From: Streptomyces collinus
Lineage (GTDB): Bacteria; Actinomycetota; Actinomycetes; Streptomycetales; Streptomycetaceae
Direction of reading: 5' to 3'
DNA length: 64,000 bases
Assembly (NCBI RefSeq): GCF_031348265.1
Contig: NZ_CP133771.1
Span: 4,774,001 to 4,838,000 of the forward strand
The notes below the pieces were generated by a model, which ran no database searches, was not told where the DNA came from, and was given only the letters and a program-made list of their open reading frames with translations. The first letter of the stretch is position 1; every line of letters starts with the position of its first letter. A program made the translations under genes and the position numbers. Below, one piece after another: positions 48,263-56,214 of the stretch.

Positions 48263-49018
48263 CTATCGGTTGATCGGGATCTCGTAGACGATCTCGCAGT
48301 GAGCGGCGGGCACGACGATGTCCGCTGTCTCGACGGGGCGCCCGTCGTCGCTGTAGTACGTCCGCCGGATGTGCGTGACGAGCGCGGCCTTCTGGATGCC
48401 CAGAAGTGAGGCCTCTTCGGCGGTCGCCTGTCGTGGCTCGGGCTGCTCCACGGCGTGGCTCACAGTGACGCCGATCGCGGCCAGGCGGTTCACGACACCG
48501 GCCCCGGCGTGCGGGCCTCCCTCAGGAAGAACGACGAGCGTGCCCGCGGTGAGGTCGTACGGCTCCCAACTCGTCGACAGCTGCACCGGCCTGCCGTCGG
48601 CGAGGAACTCGTACGTGGTTCGGACGCACAGGTCACCCTCGACGATTCCGAGTCGGGCGGCGATGTCGGCCGGGGCCGGCACTTTGGCGTCGGTCCTGCT
48701 CTCCCAGTCGCCTTGCTTGCCCAGGGCCTTCATATCTGCACGGAACGGCGACTTCTCGGGCTGCTCGCGCGCGGACGACCGGACGATACGTACCCGTTGC
48801 CGGGGCTCGGCGACGTAGGTCCCCGATCCGGCGCGGCCTTCCAGCACGCCCTGCGAGATCAGCAGCTCCTGCGCCCGACGGACCACGTTCTCGCCCACGC
48901 CGTACTCCTGGCCGATCTGAGCGCGCGACGGCAGGCGGTCCCCCGGCTCCCACACGTGCTCCGCGATCCGCCGCCGGAGTTCGTCGGCGATGCGGAGGTA
49001 GGGTGGCTGCTCAGACAT
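48263..49018 (-). CDS. GntR family repressor (KorSA-like)
   Basis: A 251-residue GntR-HutC type protein read leftward from ATG 49018. The winged helix is YLRIADELRRRIAEHVWEPGDRLPSRAQIGQEYGVGENVVRRAQELLISQGVLEGRAGSGTYV. The UTRA ligand domain follows from about residue 95 to 245. In pSAM2 the related KorSA represses transfer and the activator gene. Two 12-bp palindromes upstream of its start are probable operators, so it autoregulates. Confidence 0.88.
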   Translation of the reverse strand: MSEQPPYLRIADELRRRIAEHVWEPGDRLPSRAQIGQEYGVGENVVRRAQELLISQGVLEGRAGSGTYVAEPRQRVRIVRSSAREQPEKSPFRADMKALGKQGDWESRTDAKVPAPADIAARLGIVEGDLCVRTTYEFLADGRPVQLSTSWEPYDLTAGTLVVLPEGGPHAGAGVVNRLAAIGVTVSHAVEQPEPRQATAEEASLLGIQKAALVTHIRRTYYSDDGRPVETADIVVPAAHCEIVYEIPINR

Positions 49019-49027
49019 ATGGAAAAT

Positions 49028-49058
49028 CTAGTCCACTAGCTCTAATCTAGTTAACTAG
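49028..49058. promoter_or_regulatory. Pair of 12-bp palindromic operators
   Basis: CTAGTCCACTAG (49028) and CTAGTTAACTAG (49047) start 19 bp apart, just before the GntR gene and opposite the 49098 operon. The second is perfectly palindromic. They are probably bound by the GntR product. Confidence 0.7.
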
Positions 49059-49097
49059 CTTCACTCAAAGTGATCGCCGGTTAACGGAGGCTGCCCT

Positions 49098-49376
49098 GTG
49101 CCCGCTTCGGGAGTCCGCGCGGCAGCCATCGCTGCCCGACTGTCCGCCCTCGGGCTTCCTGCGCGTTTGGAGGAGCACGACCGGCATACCTCGGTCGAGG
49201 CGGAGGTGCCTGAATCACTCCCCGCCGACTTATGGCGGGAGGTTCTGAAGGCTGTGGCTGAGGCCGACAGGTTCGGACTCCTCGCCACCAGCCTGAACGA
49301 CCGCACCCTCTGGGCGGTCGTACGCAAAGCGGTCCCCACAACGGGCGATGCCGGGGGACCGGGCCATCAGCGATAG
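49098..49376 (+). CDS. Small hypothetical AICE protein
   Basis: A 92-residue protein from GTG 49098, after AACGGAGG. The core RAAAIAARLSALGLPARLEEHDRHTSVEAEVPESLPADLWREVLKAVAEADRFGLLATSLNDRTLWAVVRK looks like a compact alpha/beta fold. No family is recognised. It heads a run of four small genes transcribed away from the GntR repressor, probably from the operator-bearing promoter at 49.03 kb. Confidence 0.6.
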   Translation: MPASGVRAAAIAARLSALGLPARLEEHDRHTSVEAEVPESLPADLWREVLKAVAEADRFGLLATSLNDRTLWAVVRKAVPTTGDAGGPGHQR

Positions 49377-49388
49377 GAGCTGACCAGC

Positions 49389-49703
49389 GTGCTCAACCGT
49401 ATCCGCCGTGCCGCCTCGCTCACCAGAGTGCGGTACTTCCCAAGGGGCAGGCACCGCCGCCCCTTACGGCCGTCTCGGCCGACACGTGTTTCCGCTTCTG
49501 CTGCATCCGCTGACGAGTCGACGGTCGTCCTGGACCCCGCTCTCGACGGAGCGGGTCACTGGCATCCGCTCCGGGGTGAGGACACCGCACTTGTCCGCCC
49601 GTACGTTCTGGCTCACGAAGAACGCGTGCGACGGCACCCGACGGTTGTCATCGCTCCCCAGCTGCCGACCGACACCTGGTCGGCTCTCCTGGGGGTCCAC
49701 TGA
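49389..49703 (+). CDS. Small hypothetical AICE protein
   Basis: A 104-residue protein from GTG 49389, with GATAGGAG upstream. The N-terminus is strongly basic (MLNRIRRAASLTRVRYFPRGRHRRPLRPSRPTR), and the C-terminus holds VVIAPQLPTDTWSALLGVH. It overlaps the next gene by TGATG. No family is recognised; nucleic-acid binding is possible from the charge alone. Confidence 0.5.
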   Translation: MLNRIRRAASLTRVRYFPRGRHRRPLRPSRPTRVSASAASADESTVVLDPALDGAGHWHPLRGEDTALVRPYVLAHEERVRRHPTVVIAPQLPTDTWSALLGVH

Positions 49704-49933
49704 TGCCCTCGCAGCGACAGACTCTTGGCACGGACACCTCGTACCGCTCGACTGCCTGCCGGATCGGCACGCACCACGCCTGCGCGGAGTCCTCCCCGGA
49801 ATCGGCGCCGGTCGACCTGCCCTTGATCTACGAGGCCTGCGACTGTCTGTGTCACTCGGCGCCTGGTCAGTCTGGGCCCACCGGCACGCCGGCACCGAAC
49901 GCCCAGATCACCGAGAGGCTCACGCAGGGATGA
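49703..49933 (+). CDS. Small Cys-containing hypothetical protein
   Basis: A 76-residue protein from ATG 49703. It contains CRIGTHHAC and CDCLCH, four or five Cys/His groups that could bind zinc. It is coupled to both neighbours (TGATG before, ATGA after). No family is recognised. Confidence 0.55.
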   Translation: MPSQRQTLGTDTSYRSTACRIGTHHACAESSPESAPVDLPLIYEACDCLCHSAPGQSGPTGTPAPNAQITERLTQG

Positions 49934-50226
49934 CGGCACAGGACGAACTGAGGCTTCTCCCGTGGGCGGGGCCGGATGGCAAACCGTGCTACTTGAGCAC
50001 CGATGACCAAGGCGGTTACGTCTCCCGCCTGGCGGACCACATCGAGGCGTTCCAACTCGGCATGGCGTCTCAACTGCTGGAGCACTCGCGTCAGGTACTC
50101 GACGACGAGACCGAAGACTTGGAGGAGTTGCACCTTCTCACCGCCCAGTTGACCAGCGCCTTACGAGACGTATTGCGCGTAGCAAACAGCCGTGGACGGG
50201 GACCGGTCCGCGCTGGACCTCCCTGA
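49930..50226 (+). CDS. Small hypothetical AICE protein
   Basis: A 98-residue protein from ATG 49930 overlapping the preceding stop. LRLLPWAGPDGKPCYLSTDDQGGYVSRLADHIEAFQLGMASQLLEHSRQVLDDETEDLEELHLLTAQLTSALRDVLRVA is largely helical and acidic. Similar small acidic proteins are common beside regulators in Streptomyces integrative elements. A terminator with a T run follows its stop. Confidence 0.6.
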   Translation: MTAQDELRLLPWAGPDGKPCYLSTDDQGGYVSRLADHIEAFQLGMASQLLEHSRQVLDDETEDLEELHLLTAQLTSALRDVLRVANSRGRGPVRAGPP

Positions 50227-50257
50227 AGGAACTGAACAACAGCGATTGATAGTGCGG

Positions 50258-50292
50258 CAGGGAGCCTCGGAACGGTCCGGGCTCCCTGTTTT
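50258..50292 (+). terminator. Intrinsic terminator with T tract
   Basis: CAGGGAGC (50258) pairs with GCTCCCTG (50281), followed directly by TTTT. It closes the four-gene operon that starts at 49098 and marks the cargo boundary. Confidence 0.8.
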
Positions 50293-50536
50293 CGTGCGGC
50301 GTGCGATGTGCAACGGCAGCACGCATTCCAGGCATCACATCGCCTTGAGAGACTCCGTGGCTGCGCGGGACTGGGGTAGGTCAGCCAGAGTCACCGCCCG
50401 TGCTCGCTGGAGACAGGCGTTCTACGTTCCGCCCGGTCGCCCAAAGGACGGACGATCTCTCCTTTTGCTGGCAAGCGGACTGCTGCGGGGCCATACTGTC
50501 TCACCGGAACGCCGATTCTTCTGGGGGTGGCTTCAG

Positions 50537-51493
50537 TTGGGGAACACGGGGCGCAAGAAGACCGTCGCTTTCTATGAGATCGTCAGGCCCAAAGAAGCGG
50601 GAGACCCCAGGTTTGAGCACCTCGATTGGCCGAGAGTTCTAAGAAATCTTGGACGGATCGAGATGCGTCAGCGTCGATACACGCATGGCGCCGATGTGTA
50701 CGTTGGTGACCCCATATCGGTGCAGGGGCGCCAACACCTCGTACTCGCGAGGCTTCGGGATGGTGATATCCAACAGATCGACTGGGAACACAATCACATC
50801 TCTGACTTGAGGCTCGACGGAAACCGCAGCGTGGTCGACACCACGATCATCTGCTTCCTGCCATTCGGTAACGTGATCGGTGTAATTCAAGGAAGCGCTT
50901 CCGCCCCTCGACCAACAGCCTTACAGCGCTGGCTAAATGCCATGAATGTGGTCAACGAAGACTTGGCCGTCATGCCCTTGGTGGGGAAAAAGGCGTGGGA
51001 GAAATTGAACAACGCCGAGGCGGTCAACCTTTTCGAAATGCGACTCCGGCCCGGGCAGATGATGTTCCCTTCAGACGCAGAAGGTCTCGGGGATTTCTCA
51101 CGGCAGGCGCACAAGCGCAACCCTGATGCGTTAATCACGCTAGCAATGAAGATCCCCAAGCGGCGCGGATTCGGGCGTGACACATCCCGCTCGCGCGGAG
51201 AACGGCGGCTGCGTGAGGATGTTCAACATTTCATCTCAGACTTCGGCAGCTTGGTTGGGCCTGATGGAGCAGTAGACAGAGCAATTGCGCATGTGACTCT
51301 GTCGGCTTCAGATGGATCACTCATAGAGGACCAAATCAACTTCGTATCTGACCACATCACTGCGCAGAAGCCGGTGTTCCTGCGTCGGAGCGAAGGGCAA
51401 GCTCCCTGGTATGAGGCCGCTGTGCATGCGGTCCTCGACGTTGCTGCGGCCCACGAGGCCGAGCTCCGCGACGCTGTCAGACCCGTGCCTTAG
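50537..51493 (+). CDS. Unrecognised cargo protein, possible defence module component
   Basis: A 318-residue soluble protein. TTG 50537 is preferred because GGGGGTGG lies 6 bases upstream and the fold seems to start at KKTVAFYEIVRPKE. Codon use and GC are lower than the surrounding genes. Landmarks are TTIICFLPFGNVIGVIQGSASAPRPTALQRWLNAM, LVGKKAWEKLNNAEAVNLFEMRLRPGQ and DQINFVSDHITAQKPVFLRRSEG. I do not recognise the family. The pattern recalls soluble partners in two-gene anti-phage modules. The next gene is a four-helix membrane protein. Confidence 0.65.
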   Translation: MGNTGRKKTVAFYEIVRPKEAGDPRFEHLDWPRVLRNLGRIEMRQRRYTHGADVYVGDPISVQGRQHLVLARLRDGDIQQIDWEHNHISDLRLDGNRSVVDTTIICFLPFGNVIGVIQGSASAPRPTALQRWLNAMNVVNEDLAVMPLVGKKAWEKLNNAEAVNLFEMRLRPGQMMFPSDAEGLGDFSRQAHKRNPDALITLAMKIPKRRGFGRDTSRSRGERRLREDVQHFISDFGSLVGPDGAVDRAIAHVTLSASDGSLIEDQINFVSDHITAQKPVFLRRSEGQAPWYEAAVHAVLDVAAAHEAELRDAVRPVP

Positions 51494-51519
51494 GCTCTCA
51501 CTAGCCGAAGGGGGCAGTG

Positions 51520-52053
51520 ATGGTCAGCGGGGTTCAACTAACTCGGAGAGCTCACAATCGGTGGAGCGAACACCCCTCCACCGATTGGATAGGCGCAGCA
51601 GTTTGTGTAGTGGTGCTCGGCTTATGGCAGCGCAGCCACATTCTTACTGACCACTCCGTTGATCAACGCATGAGCGTTTATGCGACAGTTGCGTCTGTGG
51701 CGGCGATTGTCGGCGGTTTCGGAACCGCTGCAATTAGCCAGTATGCGACAAGTTCCGGTCGGCGAATGACATTCCTACGGGAACGCTTTGGTGAGAGTCT
51801 TCGTCGAAACTGGGTGAGCATCCTGACGTCGATGACCGCAGTATCTGCCGGTTGTTTGGCGACCATGCTAGGCGATACGGGGAAAACGATCGGCTGGCAG
51901 GGGTGGATGGTAGAATTCCTGCTCTTTTTAGGGCTTCTTCGTGCGGTGCGATTGATCTGGCTATTCCGCCTCCTTATCGACGTATCCGATCACGACGGCA
52001 CAGTCGCCGCAAGGAACGAGCCAGTGAGGATCATTGACCCGGAGAACGATTAG
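51520..52053 (+). CDS. Four-helix membrane protein in the cargo region
   Basis: A 178-residue protein from ATG 51520 (GTG three bases earlier), with GAAGGGGG upstream. Hydrophobic segments are WIGAAVCVVVLGLW, YATVASVAAIVGGFGTAAIS, WVSILTSMTAVSAGCLATML and WMVEFLLFLGLLRAVRLIWLFRLLI. The C-terminus is acidic. It begins 26 bp after the preceding stop, so the two are likely co-transcribed. No family is recognised. A membrane effector paired with a soluble sensor is one possibility. Confidence 0.7.
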   Translation: MVSGVQLTRRAHNRWSEHPSTDWIGAAVCVVVLGLWQRSHILTDHSVDQRMSVYATVASVAAIVGGFGTAAISQYATSSGRRMTFLRERFGESLRRNWVSILTSMTAVSAGCLATMLGDTGKTIGWQGWMVEFLLFLGLLRAVRLIWLFRLLIDVSDHDGTVAARNEPVRIIDPEND

Positions 52054-52194
52054 CCTGCGGAGCCGCTCGACATAGTTTGCTAGTGTGCGAGCTAGTTGGT
52101 TTCAGCGCGGCTGGGCAGCCTCGACATAGGGTCCCTCTGCCCGACACGGGATCTCGACTGTTCAAACGGATGCGCGGCTCGTCTAACATCGAAA

Positions 52195-52677
52195 TTAGGC
52201 ACTCGTGCCGCCTGACCTCGTCGGATCCGTCGCGGGCACCTCCCTACTCTTCCCGCCTGCCATCTCGTAGAAGAAGCCAGGCACACCGAAGACAATCAGT
52301 GGAATGGCGAGCACCCACCACCACAGGTTAGAACCCCCGGCAAGGGCCGCCCAACTCCCGAGGGCGATGCCCACTCCACCGAGAATTAGCCCCAGAATTA
52401 CGGAAAACGAGTCTCGACGGAACGTGTCCTCGTGCTTGCACGTCTCCGCGTACTTTTTTGCTGTGGCGTCGAGTTGAATCAGTAGCGCCTCCTTGGCTGC
52501 TGACCCGGCAGGCAGTGCTTCCGAGGCTTCGATCTCAGCCTTCAGTCGCTCCATAATCTTGTCTGACCTTGTACGACGTCCCAGACGAGCCCCGAAGAAC
52601 CCAGTAATCAGCGCAATCACAACGGGCGAAAAGGCTGTAACTACCTCGGTGACTGTGTCCTTCAAAGTCGCCCCCAT
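52195..52677 (-). CDS. Small membrane protein with coiled-coil middle
   Basis: A 160-residue protein read leftward from ATG 52677. It has an N-terminal helix (VVTAFSPVVIALITGFFGARLG), an exposed helical middle (SDKIMERLKAEIEASEALPAGSAAKEALLIQLDATAKKYAETCK) and two more helices (FSVILGLILGGVGIALGSWAAL and LWWWVLAIPLIVFGVPGFFY). It stands opposite to its neighbours. No family is recognised. Confidence 0.65.
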   Translation of the reverse strand: MGATLKDTVTEVVTAFSPVVIALITGFFGARLGRRTRSDKIMERLKAEIEASEALPAGSAAKEALLIQLDATAKKYAETCKHEDTFRRDSFSVILGLILGGVGIALGSWAALAGGSNLWWWVLAIPLIVFGVPGFFYEMAGGKSREVPATDPTRSGGTSA

Positions 52678-52999
52678 CCTGTAGCGGTATGCGCCTACGC
52701 TACAGACTCCAGTTCGCACTTTTAGTAGCAAGGGCGTCGGACGAGCCCAGTCGATGATCTTGGGAACCGCCGTAGCAGCGACGTCGCCGTGGATCCCAAC
52801 CCCACCGCCCTCGCGTGTGAGTAGGTGATGGCTCCTGGCCTGGGCATTTGGTCGGCGCCGTCGGCTTGTCTGGCTCGTCTGGCTTCCCGGTGTTCGCTGC
52901 CGTCTCCCGCCTGGTTGGGCACGGCTGGGGCACAGCGTCAGCAGACGGTGTCGGTGGTTCTCGATACGCTCGCCGAAGTCTTGGAATGGGGGAGTTGAG

Positions 53000-53392
53000 A
53001 TGATGAGCTGGTTGGCGACATTGGTAGCGGCTCTTATTGGTGGCATGAGCGGCGGATTTCTGGCGCCTTGGGCTAAGGCTCGGTTTGATCGCCGTCACGA
53101 ACGGCACCAGGCCTTCGATCGGGCCATTACTGCGGTCAAAGCTGTCTTGTACGCGTACACGGCCCCCAGTCATGTTGATCGCAGTCATATCGGTGACAGC
53201 ACATATGCGCAGGAGTTTGCGGATCAGCTTCTGACTCGACGCGTGGAACGATTCTTCGAGGCGACCTACGGGATGCGCCAGGCGATAGCCGAGCTTGAGC
53301 CTCACTACAAAGTGGTTTGGAACCCTGACCAGTTCCAACTTACGGAGGAAGAACTGAAACACCTGGTCGACCAGCTCAAGATGGCAAGGTAG
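53000..53392 (+). CDS. Membrane-anchored hypothetical protein
   Basis: A 130-residue protein from ATG 53000 (or 53003) after GGGGGAG. One N-terminal helix (LATLVAALIGGMSGGFLAPWAKARF) is followed by a helical cytosolic part rich in charge (DRRHERHQAFDRAITAVKAVLYAY...LTEEELKHLVDQLKMAR). It is like small phage or plasmid membrane proteins of unknown role. It has its own upstream region separate from the minus-strand gene at 52677. Confidence 0.65.
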   Translation: MMSWLATLVAALIGGMSGGFLAPWAKARFDRRHERHQAFDRAITAVKAVLYAYTAPSHVDRSHIGDSTYAQEFADQLLTRRVERFFEATYGMRQAIAELEPHYKVVWNPDQFQLTEEELKHLVDQLKMAR

Positions 53393-53429
53393 CGGGATGC
53401 CGTCCCGCATCCGCCCACCACTCACCCCA

Positions 53430-53580
53430 GCTCCCATCCCGTCTGCCGTCGACCCACACACCGTGGAGCGGGCGTGGTTCATGGCGTCCAGGTGGAGCGC
53501 GCCACTGTACGAACGACCTGGACGCCATGGGCCGCGTCTGCTCGGCTCTGCCTGGGTCGATGGCAGGCGGGATGGGAGCT
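53430..53580. repeat. Large nested inverted repeat in non-coding DNA
   Basis: Outer arms 53430-53457 and 53553-53580 are complementary over about 28 bases with two mismatches (AGCTCCCATCCCG pairs with CGGGATGGGAGCT). Inner arms CATGGCGTCCAGGT (53480) and ACCTGGACGCCATG (53516) are a perfect 14-bp pair. The whole folds as a 150-base hairpin. It could be a single-strand origin for rolling-circle replication, a transfer site, or an RNA. Confidence 0.65.
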
Positions 53581-53739
53581 CCCCGCGCACGCCACTACTC
53601 CGGCCGGCACTCGCAAGCGGCGCCTCCTCCATCTCGGAGCCTGAGCGCCCCCGCCGGAGGCATGCTTTGAGCGTTTGCCGCGCTTCGCGGTTCTCGACTC
53701 ATGGCCCGGCCTGTTTCACATGTGGGCGCGCGTCGGCGC

Positions 53740-53826
53740 AGCCCGGGCGGAGCGGGCCGAAGGCAGGAGCGGCGCCCGGAGCGGAGCCGGGAAGCGCGCC
53801 CGGCGGAGCGGAGCGCAGCCGGGGCT
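53740..53826. repeat. GC-rich CGGAGCGG-type short repeats
   Basis: Several imperfect copies of CGGAGCGG and CGCCCGGAG occur within about 85 bases, part of a 500-bp non-coding tract between the 53000 gene and the GntR-NUDIX gene. No reading frame with a supportable product covers it. Confidence 0.4.
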
Positions 53827-53892
53827 TGATGAACGTAGGGAAACTCTTACCGCGCTGGACTGATCAGTACTGACTCATGGGCGCTGACGCTC

Positions 53893-53912
53893 ACCTACTC
53901 ACGTGAGTAGGT
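53893..53912. promoter_or_regulatory. 20-bp perfect palindromic operator before the GntR-NUDIX gene
   Basis: ACCTACTCACGTGAGTAGGT is a perfect palindrome. Its inner 16 bases (CTACTCACGTGAGTAG) recur at 62623 beside the right att site. TACAGT (53919) could be the -10 of the GntR-NUDIX promoter, placing the palindrome over the spacer or -35. A GntR-type protein is the likely ligand. Confidence 0.72.
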
Positions 53913-53967
53913 CCCGGCTACAGTTGTGCTGGCCGACATAGCAGGACGACAGGAGCGTGCTCGCCGG

Positions 53968-54762
53968 ATGGGACCGAAGTCGGAGCGGGTCTACCGCACG
54001 ATTCGTGAGTGGATCGCTGAGGGCAGGTACTCGCCGGGCTCCAAGCTTCCGTCCGAACGGACCCTGTCGGAGGGCCTGGAGATCGGCCGCACGGCCCTGC
54101 GTCAAGTGCTGGCCAAGCTGGTTGCCGAGGGCGTCGTCGAGGTACACGGCCGTAGTTCGTACCGAGTGCCGGATCGATCCGTGACCACAGAAGCGCCGGC
54201 GGATGTCGAGCCATGGCAGATCCACGGTGAGCGGACGCTGTATGACAACCGGTGGGTGAAGCTGAGCCTCGTCGATGTCGAGCCGCCCGGCGTCGACCGC
54301 TTCGAGCACCATGTGGTCAAGCTTCACCATGTGGCCATCGCTGCCGTCATCGACGACCAAGACCGTGTGCTCATGATGTGGCGGTACCGCTTCGTCCCTG
54401 ATGCCTTCGGCTGGGAGCTGCCGGGTGGCATCGTCGACCAGGGGGAAGACCCTCTTCAGACGGCCCTGCGTGAGGTCGAGGAAGAGACCGGGTGGCGGCC
54501 GAACGCCCTGGAGCACGTGGTCACTTACCAGCCCATGGTCGGCATGGTCGACTCGCCTCACGACATCTTCGTCGGTGAGGGAGCGAAGCTCGTGGGGGAG
54601 CCGACCGACCTGGAAGAGGCGGGGCATATCGCCTGGGTGCCGCTGTCTGACATTCCGGGCCTGATGGTTCGTGGCGAGCTGATGGGGTCCGGCACGTTGG
54701 TCGCCCTTCTCCATGTGCTCGCTTCACGAGGGTCCGGCGCCTCGCCTACAAGCGCTGCGTGA
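53968..54762 (+). CDS. GntR-NUDIX fusion regulator (Pra-like)
   Basis: A 264-residue fusion. ATG 53968 is chosen for AGGAG 12 bases upstream; a GTG at 53926 is the alternative. Residues 1-70 are a GntR winged helix (SERVYRTIREWIAEGRYSPGSKLPSERTLSEGLEIGRTALRQVLAKLVAEGVVEVHG). Residues 85-255 are a NUDIX hydrolase fold with box GGIVDQGEDPLQTALREVEEETGW, close to GX5EX7REUXEEXGU. In pSAM2 the activator Pra is a NUDIX protein controlled by a separate GntR repressor. Here both functions are joined. A nucleotide-sugar or ADP-ribose ligand is possible. Confidence 0.85.
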   Translation: MGPKSERVYRTIREWIAEGRYSPGSKLPSERTLSEGLEIGRTALRQVLAKLVAEGVVEVHGRSSYRVPDRSVTTEAPADVEPWQIHGERTLYDNRWVKLSLVDVEPPGVDRFEHHVVKLHHVAIAAVIDDQDRVLMMWRYRFVPDAFGWELPGGIVDQGEDPLQTALREVEEETGWRPNALEHVVTYQPMVGMVDSPHDIFVGEGAKLVGEPTDLEEAGHIAWVPLSDIPGLMVRGELMGSGTLVALLHVLASRGSGASPTSAA

Positions 54763-55873
54763 GCTGCTCTATCCGGCGCCTGTGACGTACTGACTTGGTC
54801 CGGCTCGCCATGAGCCGGGCTTGCCGCAGGTGCTTTCGGGCTTGGTCGTGCTCCCCGCGGGCCAGGTGGGCTTGGGCCAAGTCGCAGTGGAGTCCCGCCG
54901 ACGCTCTGACGAACGTGGGGTCGGTCGTCTCCAGTGCGGCATACAGGTTGTCCACGGCTTCGCCGTCGCCGATGAGAGCGAGTGCGTTGCCGCGCCACCT
55001 GGTGAGGTGGCCTTCGTTCAGGAAGATGCTCAGCATGTCCGGATCGCGGGCTTCATCTCCTGCGGGCAGGTGACGTATCGCATGGTCGAGGGCCCGTCGG
55101 CAGTCTTCTTGGAGCCCAGCTCGGGCGCAGATTTCCGCTTCGGCTGCGTGCAGCCACGCCTTGAGGCGAGGGGACATGCCCGGTCCTCCGAGACGTTGTG
55201 CTTCTCGAACCAGGTGCACCGCCATTTCGGGGCGCCCGGCGTCGCAGAGCACGTATGCCTGCTCGGCGGTGGCGTGGGCGAGGTACATCGGTTCCTCGGC
55301 CTCTTGGGCGGCGCGCTTGCCCAGCTCGTAGTGACGCCAGGCTCGTTCGACGGCTCCGACGTCAAGGGCCTGCCAGGCTGCGAGGGTTGCCGCACCGGTC
55401 AGGGCCAGGGCGACCGGGCGTCGGGTCTCCGGGAGTACGGCGAAGGTGAGGGCGTCTTCCAGCCGCGTCAGGTGGGCTGTCATCTGGTCGACCAGGCTTG
55501 CGGCGCCCATCTGGCGGTCGATGGTGCGGAGCAGTTCAGTCTGGTCCATGAACGTCTTCACCATGGTCAGGCTGACGTTCCGCGCCTCGTCGATCCGGTC
55601 TATCAGCTCGTCGTAGCCGTCCGCCGTCGCGGGTGCCGGCGGCTGCGCTCCGCCTCCGAGTTCGACGTCGGTGAGGCCGAGGAGGGCACGGAGGATCTTG
55701 GCGTAGTAGCTGGAGATCGTTCGTCGGCCGTTCTCCCATTCCGAGACGTACACTCGCAAACTCGCGGTTGAGGCGACGGTGAGCATGTGCTGACGTGCAT
55801 GGCGCTCGATCTCCCGCACCAGATGCTCTTGCGACCAGGTCCGTGCCGTTCGTGCTGCCCTGAGTCCACTCAT
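54746..55873 (-). CDS. XRE-type regulator with TPR-like repeats
   Basis: A 375-residue protein read leftward from ATG 55873. The N-terminal helix-turn-helix (LRAARTARTWSQEHLVREIERHA...SLRVYVSEWENGRRTISSYYAKILRALLG) is followed by helical repeats that suit a TPR solenoid (AWRHYELGKRAAQEAEEPMYLAHATAEQAYVLCDAGRPEMAVHLVREA and further pairs). This is the layout of peptide- or ligand-sensing regulators. It converges on the GntR-NUDIX gene and overlaps it by 17 bases. An inverted repeat with GTTAAC lies in its promoter. Confidence 0.87.
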   Translation of the reverse strand: MSGLRAARTARTWSQEHLVREIERHARQHMLTVASTASLRVYVSEWENGRRTISSYYAKILRALLGLTDVELGGGAQPPAPATADGYDELIDRIDEARNVSLTMVKTFMDQTELLRTIDRQMGAASLVDQMTAHLTRLEDALTFAVLPETRRPVALALTGAATLAAWQALDVGAVERAWRHYELGKRAAQEAEEPMYLAHATAEQAYVLCDAGRPEMAVHLVREAQRLGGPGMSPRLKAWLHAAEAEICARAGLQEDCRRALDHAIRHLPAGDEARDPDMLSIFLNEGHLTRWRGNALALIGDGEAVDNLYAALETTDPTFVRASAGLHCDLAQAHLARGEHDQARKHLRQARLMASRTKSVRHRRRIEQLTQRL

Positions 55874-55953
55874 GCGCTACTGCCGTTCCTCCTGGGGTTG
55901 TTGAGCCGTAACAGCAGGATGCCTCACATCAGGGCAGGTAGGGAGGGGTTAAC

Positions 55954-55982
55954 CGGTCGGGTGTTAACCCCTGTTGTCTACC
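55954..55982. promoter_or_regulatory. Perfect 10-bp inverted repeat upstream of the XRE gene
   Basis: AGGGGTTAAC (55954) and GTTAACCCCT (55973) are exact complements with a 9-base spacer. It lies 80 bp before the XRE start and is a likely operator for that regulator. Confidence 0.65.
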
Positions 55983-56055
55983 GGGACGTTGCCTGGCGCG
56001 CTTTCCTGGAACCGTCGCAGTCAGGCGAGTTGAGGTGCCGGGCCCGCGACAGCGC

Positions 56056-56100
56056 TTGACATCTGGTGCGCACCAGATGCAACCTTCTGGTGCGCACCAG
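56056..56100 (+). promoter_or_regulatory. Promoter with two 14-bp palindromes for the transfer operon
   Basis: TTGACA (56056) is followed directly by CTGGTGCGCACCAG (56063), with an identical copy at 56087, 24 bp apart. Both are perfect palindromes; a partial third (TTGGTGCGC) follows. The first fills the spacer of the promoter. It is the best operator for control of the replication and transfer genes from 56215 on. Confidence 0.78.
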
Positions 56101-56214
56101 TTGGTGCGCGAAGTGCTCCGCGGCTTTGCTGCGGCATTCCATCCACGTTCACAGGAGCGGCGACCCACCGCCAAGCAAGTACGCCGCTCCCACCCCTCTC
56201 AAGGGAGTTCCATC

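Noticed and set aside
53397..53873. 158-codon plus-strand frame in the hairpin region
   Set aside because: It covers the large inverted repeat and the CGGAGCGG-type tract. It has no ribosome binding site and its composition is not protein-like.
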